DNA from: Candidatus Proelusimicrobium tauri
GTDB taxonomy: Bacteria; Elusimicrobiota; Elusimicrobia; Elusimicrobiales; Elusimicrobiaceae
Length of the DNA stretch: 64,000 nt
Reading direction: 5' to 3'
Assembly: GCA_002311025.1 (NCBI GenBank)
Contig: DBYY01000001.1
Coordinates: forward strand, 62,001 to 126,000
Part shown: positions 35,148 through 42,949 of the stretch, one piece after another
Layout: each line of letters starts with the position of its first letter
Position numbering within the stretch: the first letter of the stretch is position 1
The notes under the pieces: model-generated
Database searches by the model: none
What the model saw: only the letters and a program-made list of their open reading frames with translations
Told to the model about the DNA's origin: nothing
Program-made: the position numbers and the translations under genes

Positions 35148-35176
35148 TTGACAAAAATAAAAAATAATGCTAAATT
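35148..35176 (+). promoter_or_regulatory. groESL promoter
   Basis: Perfect TTGACA (35148-35153), 17 bases, TAAATT (35171-35176). Transcription would start at about 35183, inside the CIRCE-like repeat. Confidence 0.75.
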
Positions 35177-35201
35177 AGCAGTAAGAGGCATTAATTGCCA
35201 A
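35175..35201 (+). promoter_or_regulatory. Degenerate CIRCE-like operator of groESL
   Basis: TTAGCA (35175-35180), 15 bases, TGCCAA (35196-35201). The CIRCE consensus TTAGCACTC-N9-GAGTGCTAA also places TTAGCA and TGCTAA 15 bases apart. The outer half-sites match (one G-T type change); the inner CTC/GAG is replaced by GTA/AAT. The position over the -10 and start site fits HrcA repression. Confidence 0.5.
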
Positions 35202-35227
35202 CTTTAATTTTTTTTGGAGGATAACAA

Positions 35228-35524
35228 ATGGCTAACATTAAAATTAAACCTTTAGGCGATAGAGTAATTATAAGTCCCATTGAACCTAAAGAAGTTGTAA
35301 GAGGGGGTATTATTATTCCCGATAGCGCAAAAGAAAAACCTATGGAGGGCAAAGTTGTTGCCGTAGGTCCGGGCGCATTGAATAAAAAAGGCGAAAGATT
35401 GCCTATGGATGTTAAAGTAGGCGATAAAGTTCTTTATGGCAAATATAGCGGCACCGAAATTAAATTTGATGACGAAAAATATTTAATTATGCACCAAGAT
35501 GAAATTCTTGGTATTTTGGGGTAA
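35228..35524 (+). CDS. groES: Co-chaperonin GroES
   Basis: 98 residues. Family marks: KPLGDRVII, the mobile loop region GGIIIPDSAKEKP, VVAVGPG, VGDKVLYGKYSGTE and ILGILG at the end. TTGGAGG precedes the ATG. Twenty bases before groEL. Confidence 0.97.
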   Translation: MANIKIKPLGDRVIISPIEPKEVVRGGIIIPDSAKEKPMEGKVVAVGPGALNKKGERLPMDVKVGDKVLYGKYSGTEIKFDDEKYLIMHQDEILGILG

Positions 35525-35544
35525 ATAAAGGAGTATAAATTATT

Positions 35545-37176
35545 ATGGCAAAACAAATTATTTTTTCAGAAGATGCAAGAAGCAAAATGAAAACAGGCAT
35601 TGAAAAAGTTGCCTCCGCAGTGCGTGTAACTTTAGGGCCTAAAGGCAGAAGCGTAGTTTTAGATAAAAAATTCGGTTCACCTTTAATTATTGATGACGGT
35701 GTAACCATTGCAAAAGATATTGAACTTGAAGATAAATTTGAAAATATGGGCGCACAATTAATTCGCGAAGTCGCCTCAAAAACAAATGATATCGCGGGCG
35801 ACGGCACAACAACCGCCACCGTTCTTGCAAGTTCTTTACTTAACGAAGGTATCAAAAACATTACTGCCGGTGCAAACCCGACTTTTGTTAAAAAAGGTAT
35901 TGAGAAAGCCGTTGTTGCAGTAAAAGAAGAACTTAAAAAAATGCAAAAACCTGTTAAAACCAAACAGGAAAAAGCACAAATTGCAACGATTTCCGCTAAT
36001 GATAAAGTTATCGGTGATTTAATTGCCGAAGCAATGGATAAAGTCGGTTTTGAAGGTGTTATCACCGTTGAAGAAGGCAAAACCGCCGATACCACCTTGG
36101 AAGTTGTTGAAGGTATGCAATTTGACAGAGGTTATATCTCTCCTTATTTTGTAACCGATTCCGAAAGAATGGAATGTGTTTTAGAGGATTGCGCAATTAT
36201 CATTACCGATAAAAAAGTTTCTTCTATGAATGAACTTTTGCCTTTACTTGAAAAGATTGTTCAAAGTGGACGCCAATTCTTAATTATCGCTGAAGATGTC
36301 GACGGCGAGGCTCTTGCAACTTTGGTTGTTAACCGCTTAAGAGGCACTTTAAAAGGTTGCGCAGTTAAAGCACCGGGATTTGGTGATAGAAGAAAAGAAA
36401 TGCTTGCTGATATTGCAGTTTTAACCGGCGGCGAAGTTATCAGTGAAGAACGTGGCCTTAAACTTGAAAACGCAACCCCCGAAATGCTCGGTAAAGCAAA
36501 ACGCGTTATCATCACAAAAGAAAATACTACCATTGTTAACGGAAACGGTAAAAAAGGCGCTGTTGAAGAAAGAGCCGCCCAAATCCGCAAACAAATTGAA
36601 CTTTCCAATTCCGATTATGATAAAGAAAAACTTCACGAACGCTTGGCAAAATTAAGCGGCGGTGTAGCAGTTATCAATGTCGGTGCTGCAACCGAAACCG
36701 AATTAAAAGCCAAAAAAGCAAAAGTTGAAGATGCCAAAAACGCAACAAGAGCAGGCGTCGAAGAAGGTTTAGTCCCCGGCGGTGGCACAGCACTTTTACG
36801 CTGTGAAAAAGCCTTAGAAAATCTTAAAGCCGTAAACGAAGATGAACAAACCGGTATCAATATCGTCAGAAAGGCCTTAAGCGCACCTTTAAGACAAATT
36901 GCCGAAAACTCCGGTCTTGACGGTGCAGTCGTTATTGAAAAAGTCCGCACCTTAAAAGGAAATGAAGGTTTCAATGCCGAAACCGATACTTATGAAGACT
37001 TGCTTAAAGCAGGTGTTGTTGATCCGGTTAAAGTAGTCCGCACCGCTTTAGAAAATGCGGCTTCAATTGCAGGCACGGTTTTATTGACTGAAGCCCTTAT
37101 TGCAGATAAGCCGGAAAAGAAAGATGAGCATGTCCACGGCGGTATGCCGGGGATGGGCGGAATGGGAATGATGTAA
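35545..37176 (+). CDS. groEL: Chaperonin GroEL
   Basis: 543 residues, normal length. Visible: VRVTLGPKGRSVVLD, the ATP-site DGTTTATVLA (preceded by AGD), MQFDRGYISPYFVTD, VKAPGFGDRRKEML, EEGLVPGGGTAL, and the Gly/Met-rich tail GGMPGMGGMGMM. Several antisense frames over this gene are codon-bias shadows. Confidence 0.98.
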   Translation: MAKQIIFSEDARSKMKTGIEKVASAVRVTLGPKGRSVVLDKKFGSPLIIDDGVTIAKDIELEDKFENMGAQLIREVASKTNDIAGDGTTTATVLASSLLNEGIKNITAGANPTFVKKGIEKAVVAVKEELKKMQKPVKTKQEKAQIATISANDKVIGDLIAEAMDKVGFEGVITVEEGKTADTTLEVVEGMQFDRGYISPYFVTDSERMECVLEDCAIIITDKKVSSMNELLPLLEKIVQSGRQFLIIAEDVDGEALATLVVNRLRGTLKGCAVKAPGFGDRRKEMLADIAVLTGGEVISEERGLKLENATPEMLGKAKRVIITKENTTIVNGNGKKGAVEERAAQIRKQIELSNSDYDKEKLHERLAKLSGGVAVINVGAATETELKAKKAKVEDAKNATRAGVEEGLVPGGGTALLRCEKALENLKAVNEDEQTGINIVRKALSAPLRQIAENSGLDGAVVIEKVRTLKGNEGFNAETDTYEDLLKAGVVDPVKVVRTALENAASIAGTVLLTEALIADKPEKKDEHVHGGMPGMGGMGMM

Positions 37177-37183
37177 GATTTCC

Positions 37184-37224
37184 CCAATAAAAAAGGCCTT
37201 CATTTGAAGGCCTTTTTTTATTGG
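37184..37224 (+). terminator. Terminator after groEL
   Basis: Long hairpin CCAATAAAAAAGGCCTTCA / TGAAGGCCTTTTTTTATTGG with an embedded T-run, immediately after the groEL stop. Confidence 0.85.
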
Positions 37225-37235
37225 AGGGGATATTA

Positions 37236-37474
37236 TATGTTCTACTTTTATCTTATTTGTTCTTTTGGGTTTTATGGCTTGTCAAATTTTTTGTTTGCTT
37301 GGTTTTGACTCAAACTCGTGCAAAAGTATATTTTTCTATCTAAGCCGCTAACTTGTAAGAAAGCAATTTTAAAAGGTAAAAACTTTGCTTTCTCACTCGG
37401 GCATAATCGGCTTGTTAGAACATAAAAATATTTCAACTGTGCAGGCACTCCATATCGCTAAGAACCAAGCAAAC
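37236..37474. repeat. Structured intergenic region with crossing inverted repeats
   Basis: The 370 bases between groEL and the lipoprotein gene have no credible ORF. Paired blocks: TATGTTCTA (37236-37244) with TAGAACATA (37416-37424); GTTTGCTTGGTT (37293-37304) with AACCAAGCAAAC (37463-37474), 12 bp perfect; AAGCCG (37342-37347) with CGGCTT (37408-37413); AGAAAGCAA (37358-37366) with TTGCTTTCT (37385-37393). The last two nest inside the second; the first crosses it, giving pseudoknot geometry. Direction unknown. Confidence 0.45.
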
Positions 37475-37500
37475 GTTTAAGGAAAAATTCTTAAAAAAAT

Positions 37501-37531
37501 AAAAACCCCCACTTAAAAAGAGGGGGTTTTT
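37501..37531 (-). terminator. Terminator of the 37548 lipoprotein gene
   Basis: AAAAACCCCC / GGGGGTTTTT hairpin, 17 bases past the stop on the minus strand. Confidence 0.85.
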
Positions 37532-37547
37532 ATAAAGTCAAACAAAA

Positions 37548-38822
37548 TTAATATTTATAATCTTTGTTGACGATAGTTATTGCCGTTATATCTTTAGGAG
37601 CAACGGTATTTTCATCCAAGTCAACCTCGTAAACGCCGCAAGGGATAAGATATTCTTTCAGAGATTTTTGTGTTTTACCGAGTTTTCCGTTAACGGAGCA
37701 TTTAACTCTATAAATGGGATAACCGACTTTTGTGGTTTTCCATTCTCTGTCATTAGCAAGTAAGACATATCCTTTTTCTCTTTGTTCTTTGTCGATATGA
37801 CGGATATATTCATCAATATCCTGTTGGTAGAATCTTCTTAAAAGTTCCACCGCTTGATTTCTTTCGTAGGCAAGTTTCTTTTCAAGCAAAGTTTGTCTCT
37901 GTGTGGGGTCATTTAAGTTGTAAACTTCCGTATGATAATAGACATTTTCTCTTTCTTGTTTTTGTGCTTTTGCTATTTGTTGGTCAAAAGGTTCTTCCTC
38001 AAAATATACGGCTTGCTCTTCGTAATATTCATAAGTTTCACGGGGATTATTTATTTTGCTAGTTGGTGTATCTTTTTGTGTTTGTAAAGTCCCTATAACT
38101 GTTTTTTGAGTAGTAATTTTAGAGGCTTCTTCTTTAACTACTTGATCCGGAGTTAGAACTTCCTCTTCTACTACCTTGGTGGCGGGTTCCGGTTCGCCGC
38201 GTGTTATACCGGTATCAACTCTTTGATAGTCCTGCATTTCTCTTATATGTTCTTGATACCTGCGCATGGCCTCTTCTTCTTGTGTATACAAGTATTTGCC
38301 TTCATGTTTATTTTCTTCTATTTGGGAAAAATCATGCGGTTTTAAATCGCCTAAATCAATTTTAAGTAAACCGGGGTCTTCTTTTACTAAGGTATAATCA
38401 AGGTTTATTAAACCGTCTGAACGCAAAGCAGAATTCGGTTTTACAGTTGCGTGAATAGTGTTTAAAAGGTTTGAATAACGCACATTAAATACTAATTTAT
38501 CCGTAACATATTTATTGGCTTGTCCTTCTTCTGCAAGTTCTTTTGCAAAATCAGTATTTAAGTTTAAATTGACTTGTCTTGTTTCGCTATACCAACAACA
38601 TCTTGTTATGCAGGCCTTGTCAGTATCAAATCTGTTAGTAACTTCTTGCGGGGAAAAACGCACATCAAAACGATAGCAAACATCTATGGTTTTCCCTTCA
38701 AGGTCTTGCTTGGAAGATTCTATCGTAACCCATTGTTTTGTAGAATTTCCGTCAAAAGAACTCATCCCTGTGCAAGCACAGAGCGGTAAAAGCATTGTCA
38801 AAAATATATAAAATTTTTTCAT
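37548..38822 (-). CDS. Lipoprotein of unknown function
   Basis: 424 residues with a lipoprotein signal (MKKFYIFLTMLLPLCACTG, acylated Cys about 15-17). Residues 25-155 look beta-rich, with several cysteines (CYRF, ACITRCCW). The middle (about 160-300) is a long charged, Glu/Gln-rich region likely to be helical or disordered. The C-terminal about 120 residues include repeated YxxNQAVELLRRFYQQ helices and a beta-rich end (VGYPIYRVKCSVNGK). No family recognised. TATAAT lies 8 bases before the ATG, so the mRNA leader would be very short. Divergent from another lipoprotein gene. Confidence 0.75.
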   Translation of the reverse strand: MKKFYIFLTMLLPLCACTGMSSFDGNSTKQWVTIESSKQDLEGKTIDVCYRFDVRFSPQEVTNRFDTDKACITRCCWYSETRQVNLNLNTDFAKELAEEGQANKYVTDKLVFNVRYSNLLNTIHATVKPNSALRSDGLINLDYTLVKEDPGLLKIDLGDLKPHDFSQIEENKHEGKYLYTQEEEAMRRYQEHIREMQDYQRVDTGITRGEPEPATKVVEEEVLTPDQVVKEEASKITTQKTVIGTLQTQKDTPTSKINNPRETYEYYEEQAVYFEEEPFDQQIAKAQKQERENVYYHTEVYNLNDPTQRQTLLEKKLAYERNQAVELLRRFYQQDIDEYIRHIDKEQREKGYVLLANDREWKTTKVGYPIYRVKCSVNGKLGKTQKSLKEYLIPCGVYEVDLDENTVAPKDITAITIVNKDYKY

Positions 38823-38839
38823 ACCTTGATTATAGCAAA

Positions 38840-38869
38840 AAAATAACTACAAAATGTATCAGTTATTTT
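38840..38869. promoter_or_regulatory. Inverted repeat between divergent lipoprotein promoters
   Basis: AAAATAACT / AGTTATTTT, 9 bp perfect with a 12-base centre. It lies between TATAAT on the minus strand (38830-38835) and TATAAT on the plus strand (38872-38877), covering both -35 zones. This fits an operator for both genes. Confidence 0.45.
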
Positions 38870-38911
38870 GTTATAATGTAAAATATAACATATATGTTAA
38901 GCGGAGGTCTT

Positions 38912-39175
38912 ATGAAATATTTTTTAGTCTTACTTGCAAGTCTTTTTATTTTAGGGTGCGCTTCTTCTCAAAATCAGAGCAGTACCTCAAAATATAATAC
39001 CCAAAAAGGTATCACAGATCAGGAATTTGATTTGCTTATTGCGCCGGAATATGATTATGAAAGTGATGTTCCTTATGCAGAACAAATTAAAGTTACCACA
39101 AAATCTACAACGGTTTCAACAACAACTACAACCTCAAAACCTACTACAAAGCCTACGGCTACTAAAGTAAAATAA
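38912..39175 (+). CDS. Small Thr-rich lipoprotein
   Basis: 87 residues from ATG 38912, with GGAGG seven bases upstream. Lipobox FILGC (Cys about 16). A short acidic middle (EYDYESDVPYAEQ) leads to a Thr/Lys-rich tail (TTTTTSKPTTKPT) resembling surface-protein linkers. Function unknown. Its leader carries AATATAACATATATGT, found also before the 1428 gene. It is followed 9 bases later by nadA and may share its transcript. Confidence 0.7.
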   Translation: MKYFLVLLASLFILGCASSQNQSSTSKYNTQKGITDQEFDLLIAPEYDYESDVPYAEQIKVTTKSTTVSTTTTTSKPTTKPTATKVK

Positions 39176-39184
39176 ACTAACCTT

Positions 39185-40216
39185 ATGGAATCGGCTTTAA
39201 TACAGCAAGAGGCCCAAAGACTTTATAAATCCTTAGGGAATATTACCCGCCTGGACGGCAACAAATATTCCCTTGAGGATTGTTTACGTTTTGCACCCTT
39301 AACAAGGCAAATTAATGAGTTGAAAAAAGAGAAAAATGCTTTAATTTTAACTCACTATTATTGCACGCCTGAAATTATTTTTGGCATTAGCGATGTTGTG
39401 GGTGATTCTTACGGACTAAGCAAAAAAGCTGCCGCCGCTGCGCAAGATATTATTATCTTTTGTGGGGTAAGTTTTATGGCGCAAACAGCCAAACTTGTTA
39501 ATCCTACAAAGAAAGTTTTCCTTCCGCCGAATTATGCGGGTTGCTCGCTTGCACAAAGTATTACTGCGAGCGAAGTTTCCGATTTAAGAAAACAATATCC
39601 TAAAGCCCAGTTCATTTGTTATATAAACAGCACGGCAGAAGTTAAGGCCTTGTGCGATGTTTGCGTAACTTCCGCAAATGTTTTTGATATTGTCGCAAAT
39701 AGTAAGTATAAACAAATAGTCTTTTTACCGGATGTTTTTATGGCACAAAACATTGATGCTTTTTTACAGGCAAAAGGTATTAATAAAGAAATTATTTCCG
39801 TCGGCGGAACTTGCTGTGTACACGATAAATATACTTTAAAAGATATTGAAGTTATAAAACAAAAATATCCGCAGGCAAAAATTATTTGCCATCCGGAATG
39901 TAGAAAAGAAGTTTGCCAAAATTCAGATTTTTGTGGCAGCACAAGTGCAATGCTTAAATATGTAAAAGGGAATTCTTCGGAAGTCTTTGCCGTCTTAAGT
40001 GAACGCGGTATAATTGCCGTTTTAGAACAAGAAAATCCTACAAAAACTTTCTTGCCTACCGGCAGAACTTGCGCGCAAATGAAACTAAATAAACTTGAAG
40101 ATATTTTGGAAATCTTAAAAGACGATACAAATATTCCCGAAGTGAAAGTGGAAGATAAGGTCGCTCAAAATGCCTTAAAAACCATAGATGCAATGTTTAA
40201 AGGAGCAGAAAAATGA
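39185..40216 (+). CDS. nadA: Quinolinate synthase
   Basis: Condenses iminoaspartate with dihydroxyacetone phosphate to quinolinate in NAD synthesis; a [4Fe-4S] enzyme. 343 residues. The three family cysteines are seen in FCGVSFMAQTAKL, CVTSANV and RTCAQMKLNKL. HYYCTPEI and CHPEC are also typical. nadB (aspartate oxidase) is not in the window. Stop overlaps the nadC start by four bases. Confidence 0.95.
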   Translation: MESALIQQEAQRLYKSLGNITRLDGNKYSLEDCLRFAPLTRQINELKKEKNALILTHYYCTPEIIFGISDVVGDSYGLSKKAAAAAQDIIIFCGVSFMAQTAKLVNPTKKVFLPPNYAGCSLAQSITASEVSDLRKQYPKAQFICYINSTAEVKALCDVCVTSANVFDIVANSKYKQIVFLPDVFMAQNIDAFLQAKGINKEIISVGGTCCVHDKYTLKDIEVIKQKYPQAKIICHPECRKEVCQNSDFCGSTSAMLKYVKGNSSEVFAVLSERGIIAVLEQENPTKTFLPTGRTCAQMKLNKLEDILEILKDDTNIPEVKVEDKVAQNALKTIDAMFKGAEK

Positions 40217-41031
40217 TAGATAAAATTATAGAACTTGCCTTGCAGGAAGATATGGGACTTGGCGATATAACTTCCGAAAATATTTTTACCCGTAAAGATA
40301 AAAGTGAGGCATTTTTTATCGCTAAAGAAGATATGATAGTTTGTGGCACCCTTGTTGCAAAAGATGTCTTTGAATATGTGGACAGTAAAATTGATTTTAA
40401 AATTTTAAAAGAAGATGGTACACTTGTTAAAAAAGGACAAATAATCGCCAAAGTTAAAGGCGGAACTTTAAGTATTTTACAAGCCGAGCGTCCCGCTTTA
40501 AACTTTATGCAAAGAATGAGTGCTATTGCCAGCAAATCTTTTAGATTAAATAAAATTGCGGCAAAATACGGCGTTATGCTTGTTGATACCCGCAAGAGTT
40601 TACCCGGCCTTCGCAAATTTGATAAATATGCTGTTAGAATCGGCGGCGCAAAAAACCACCGTATGAGTTTATCTGACGGAGTTTTAATAAAAGATAATCA
40701 TATCGCTGCGGCTGGCGGAATAAAAAAAGCCGTTTCAAAAATTCGCAAGGCAATAGGTCACACACCCAAAATTGAGGTGGAAGTAAAAAATCTAAAAGAA
40801 GTTAAAGAGGCACTTCTTGCCAAAGCAGATATCATTATGCTTGATAATATGTCTCCAGTTGAAATTAAAAAAGCCTTAAAAATTATCAATAAACAAGTTG
40901 TTGTTGAGGCTTCCGGGGGAATAAACGAACACAATATTGAAGAATATTGTAAAACTGGCGTTGATGTAATTTCTATGGGCGCTTTAACCCATAGCGTTGG
41001 TGCAAAGGATATAAGTTTGTTAATAAAATAG
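40213..41031 (+). CDS. nadC: Nicotinate-nucleotide pyrophosphorylase (carboxylating)
   Basis: Converts quinolinate and PRPP to nicotinate mononucleotide. 272 residues. Marks: QEDMGLGDITSE, ERPALNFMQRMSAIA, DTRKSLPGLRKFDKYAVRIGGA, NHRMSL, LIKDNHI, EVEVKNL, ASGGI and MGALTHS. AGGAG upstream, inside the nadA end. Coupled to nadA by ATGA overlap. Confidence 0.96.
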   Translation: MIDKIIELALQEDMGLGDITSENIFTRKDKSEAFFIAKEDMIVCGTLVAKDVFEYVDSKIDFKILKEDGTLVKKGQIIAKVKGGTLSILQAERPALNFMQRMSAIASKSFRLNKIAAKYGVMLVDTRKSLPGLRKFDKYAVRIGGAKNHRMSLSDGVLIKDNHIAAAGGIKKAVSKIRKAIGHTPKIEVEVKNLKEVKEALLAKADIIMLDNMSPVEIKKALKIINKQVVVEASGGINEHNIEEYCKTGVDVISMGALTHSVGAKDISLLIK

Positions 41032-41039
41032 GGTAATTT

Positions 41040-42017
41040 ATGAAGATAAATAGAAATTTTTTCTTAGCATTTGTTTTTATTTTAACAGTTTTTAGTTCCT
41101 GTCTTTTTGCACAAGATAATATGCGCATTTCCCTAAAAGAAGGGGGGGAAGTTATTACCGGTTTTAAAACAAGCGCCCTTCCCCAAGAGGTAAAAATAAC
41201 GGTTGCTTATCCCGATAATTATATGCAACAGGATTTTTCCCGTGCGCCCGTAATCTTTGTTTTTGATACGGAAGGTTATTCAATTGCCGACTTAAAACAG
41301 ATGTTTAATAAAGAAAAAAACAAAAACAAAAATACTGTTTCCGATTTTTTAATTGTTTTAGTAAGATTCAGAAATGAAAATATTACCCAAAAGCAATTTG
41401 ATAATTTTATAGCAGAACTTTTACCTTTTTTTGAGGTCAATTATTCTTCTGAAAATGATCCTTCAAAAAGATTTATTATTGCCAGAAATTTCATAGCATT
41501 GCTTGCGCTAAATTCCATACACGAAGAGTCAAATTATTTCTATAATCTGGGCATAATTTTAGATAAAACTACAAGTCTTCCTTTTTTTGATACACCTTTC
41601 AAAAAACAAACTCGTATTTTTTGTCTTTCCCAATATACAAATATTTTGAATTTGCAAGGTTTATTTACTAAGGGTTCTTTAGAACCTATGAAGAATTTCT
41701 TTTTAAAGATACAGGAAAATTCTTATTTTCAAGATTTTGATTTAAGATATTTATTTCAAGAAATGCCTAAAATTAAAAAAATCAAACCTGTTATCGGTAA
41801 AGAAATTTCCGAAGATGGGCCTTTTTATTTACAAGTTAAAACAGTTTACGGCAATTTAGATTTCTTTCCCACACAAATACAATTTGCTCCGCCTCTTTTG
41901 TGGTTTGATGATTATTCCGGTAATTTACAAGTATTATTGCCGGAACCTTTAAAAATTAAAATAAGCGGCGTTTTTGCGGGCAAAAAGTGGAGTGCAAAGA
42001 CTAAAATTGTAAAATAA
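41040..42017 (+). CDS. Exported protein with degenerate esterase-like fold
   Basis: 325 residues with a signal peptide (about 1-24, CLFAQ). The first half follows the order of esterase-D-like alpha/beta hydrolases: a VAYPDNYMQQ strand where the family has a PxxY motif, then APVIFVFDTEG and a FIAELLPFFEVNYS helix. The nucleophile elbow, normally GxSxGG, is replaced by RFIIARNFIALLAL, so there is no catalytic serine. The C-terminal part is beta-rich. Probably an inactive relative; fold assignment is inference. It is 8 bases after nadC and last before the DnaA-box region. Confidence 0.6.
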   Translation: MKINRNFFLAFVFILTVFSSCLFAQDNMRISLKEGGEVITGFKTSALPQEVKITVAYPDNYMQQDFSRAPVIFVFDTEGYSIADLKQMFNKEKNKNKNTVSDFLIVLVRFRNENITQKQFDNFIAELLPFFEVNYSSENDPSKRFIIARNFIALLALNSIHEESNYFYNLGIILDKTTSLPFFDTPFKKQTRIFCLSQYTNILNLQGLFTKGSLEPMKNFFLKIQENSYFQDFDLRYLFQEMPKIKKIKPVIGKEISEDGPFYLQVKTVYGNLDFFPTQIQFAPPLLWFDDYSGNLQVLLPEPLKIKISGVFAGKKWSAKTKIVK

Positions 42018-42421
42018 ATGAAAAATGTGGATAACTGTTCTGTAAATACCTTAAAATACTGATTATTTCAATATTTTTACCATTTTAGTTAGAAGTTATC
42101 CACAAAAAATTTAACAAAATATGATTAGATATATTTAGTTTTTTATAAGCAAGTTAAATATTTGCTTTTTAGAGGTAAAATTGTCATTTTTTCTCTTTGA
42201 AATAAGTAAAATATTTTGAAAGGTAAAAAGGCAATTATCCACAATAAATGGGAGTTATCCACATATAAAGCAATTGTTAGTTTAGTTTTTGTCGGTTTTT
42301 TAAAAAAACATGTGGATTTTGCTCAATAAAAGGGCATTTGTGGATAACTTTTAAGATTTTTTAAATAAATTTTTTGCTATATTTAAAACTTATTTGTATA
42401 ATAAAATTACGGAGGATTTTT
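42018..42421. other. Candidate chromosomal replication origin (oriC)
   Basis: A 404-base gene-free, very AT-rich region. Five perfect DnaA boxes (TTATCCACA): 42026-42034 minus, 42096-42104 plus, 42235-42243 plus, 42255-42263 plus, 42339-42347 minus. A sixth (AAATCCACA, 8 of 9) lies at 42311-42319 minus. The pair at 42235 and 42255 is spaced 20 bases apart. The 130 bases between the second and third boxes are almost pure A/T and could be the unwinding element. dnaA and dnaN are not adjacent. An accessory DnaA-titrating locus is the alternative. Confidence 0.8.
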
Positions 42422-42949
42422 ATGAGAATTTCACTTTTTTCAGTTTTAGTTTTAAGTATTTTATGTACCGGCTGTATTAATTCCGGTAAAAAAGAAAGCA
42501 AGGTAAATGATAGATTTACTTTAAGTGCAATCTGTCCTGAACGTGCAGATGAGGACCGCTTACGCAATCAAAGCGTAGAAGAAATTATCAAATCCCGCAA
42601 AATACCCAGTGTCGATTTTGAGTTCGACGGAATAGTCCTTTTGCCCAGCGGTTATGAAGTTTTAGATAAAGTTGCCCAAATAATGACAACTGACAGAAGA
42701 TACAAACTTATCATTGAAGGGCATACCGACGAAGTCGGCAGTGACGAATATAATGATTGGCTTTCCAGCGCCCGTGCAAACGCAATTAAGAGTTATCTTG
42801 TCAGCCGTGATGTTTATGCTGATTCCATTAAAACTTATGGCTACGGCAAACATCAACCTTTAGTTAAATCCGATACTCCTGAGGCTCGCGCTTGTAATAG
42901 ACGCGTAAAATTTGTTTTAACCACGCGTCCTTGGGAAATGGTTTTTTAA
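42422..42949 (+). CDS. OmpA/Pal-type peptidoglycan-binding lipoprotein
   Basis: 175 residues from ATG 42422 (CGGAGG upstream); a longer in-frame start at 42374 lacks a ribosome-binding site. Lipobox LCTGC with Cys about 15. The C-terminal OmpA-like domain (about 65-170) has FEFDGIVLLPSG, IIEGHTDEVGSDEYN, LSSARANAIKSYL, GYGKHQP and NRRVKF. It tethers the outer membrane to the wall. The stop codon abuts that of the convergent yfcC-like gene with no gap. Confidence 0.92.
   Translation: MRISLFSVLVLSILCTGCINSGKKESKVNDRFTLSAICPERADEDRLRNQSVEEIIKSRKIPSVDFEFDGIVLLPSGYEVLDKVAQIMTTDRRYKLIIEGHTDEVGSDEYNDWLSSARANAIKSYLVSRDVYADSIKTYGYGKHQPLVKSDTPEARACNRRVKFVLTTRPWEMVF

Noticed and set aside
36261..36974. 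Several antisense frames of 70-115 residues over groEL
   Set aside because: Arise from groEL codon bias; groEL itself is complete and conserved.
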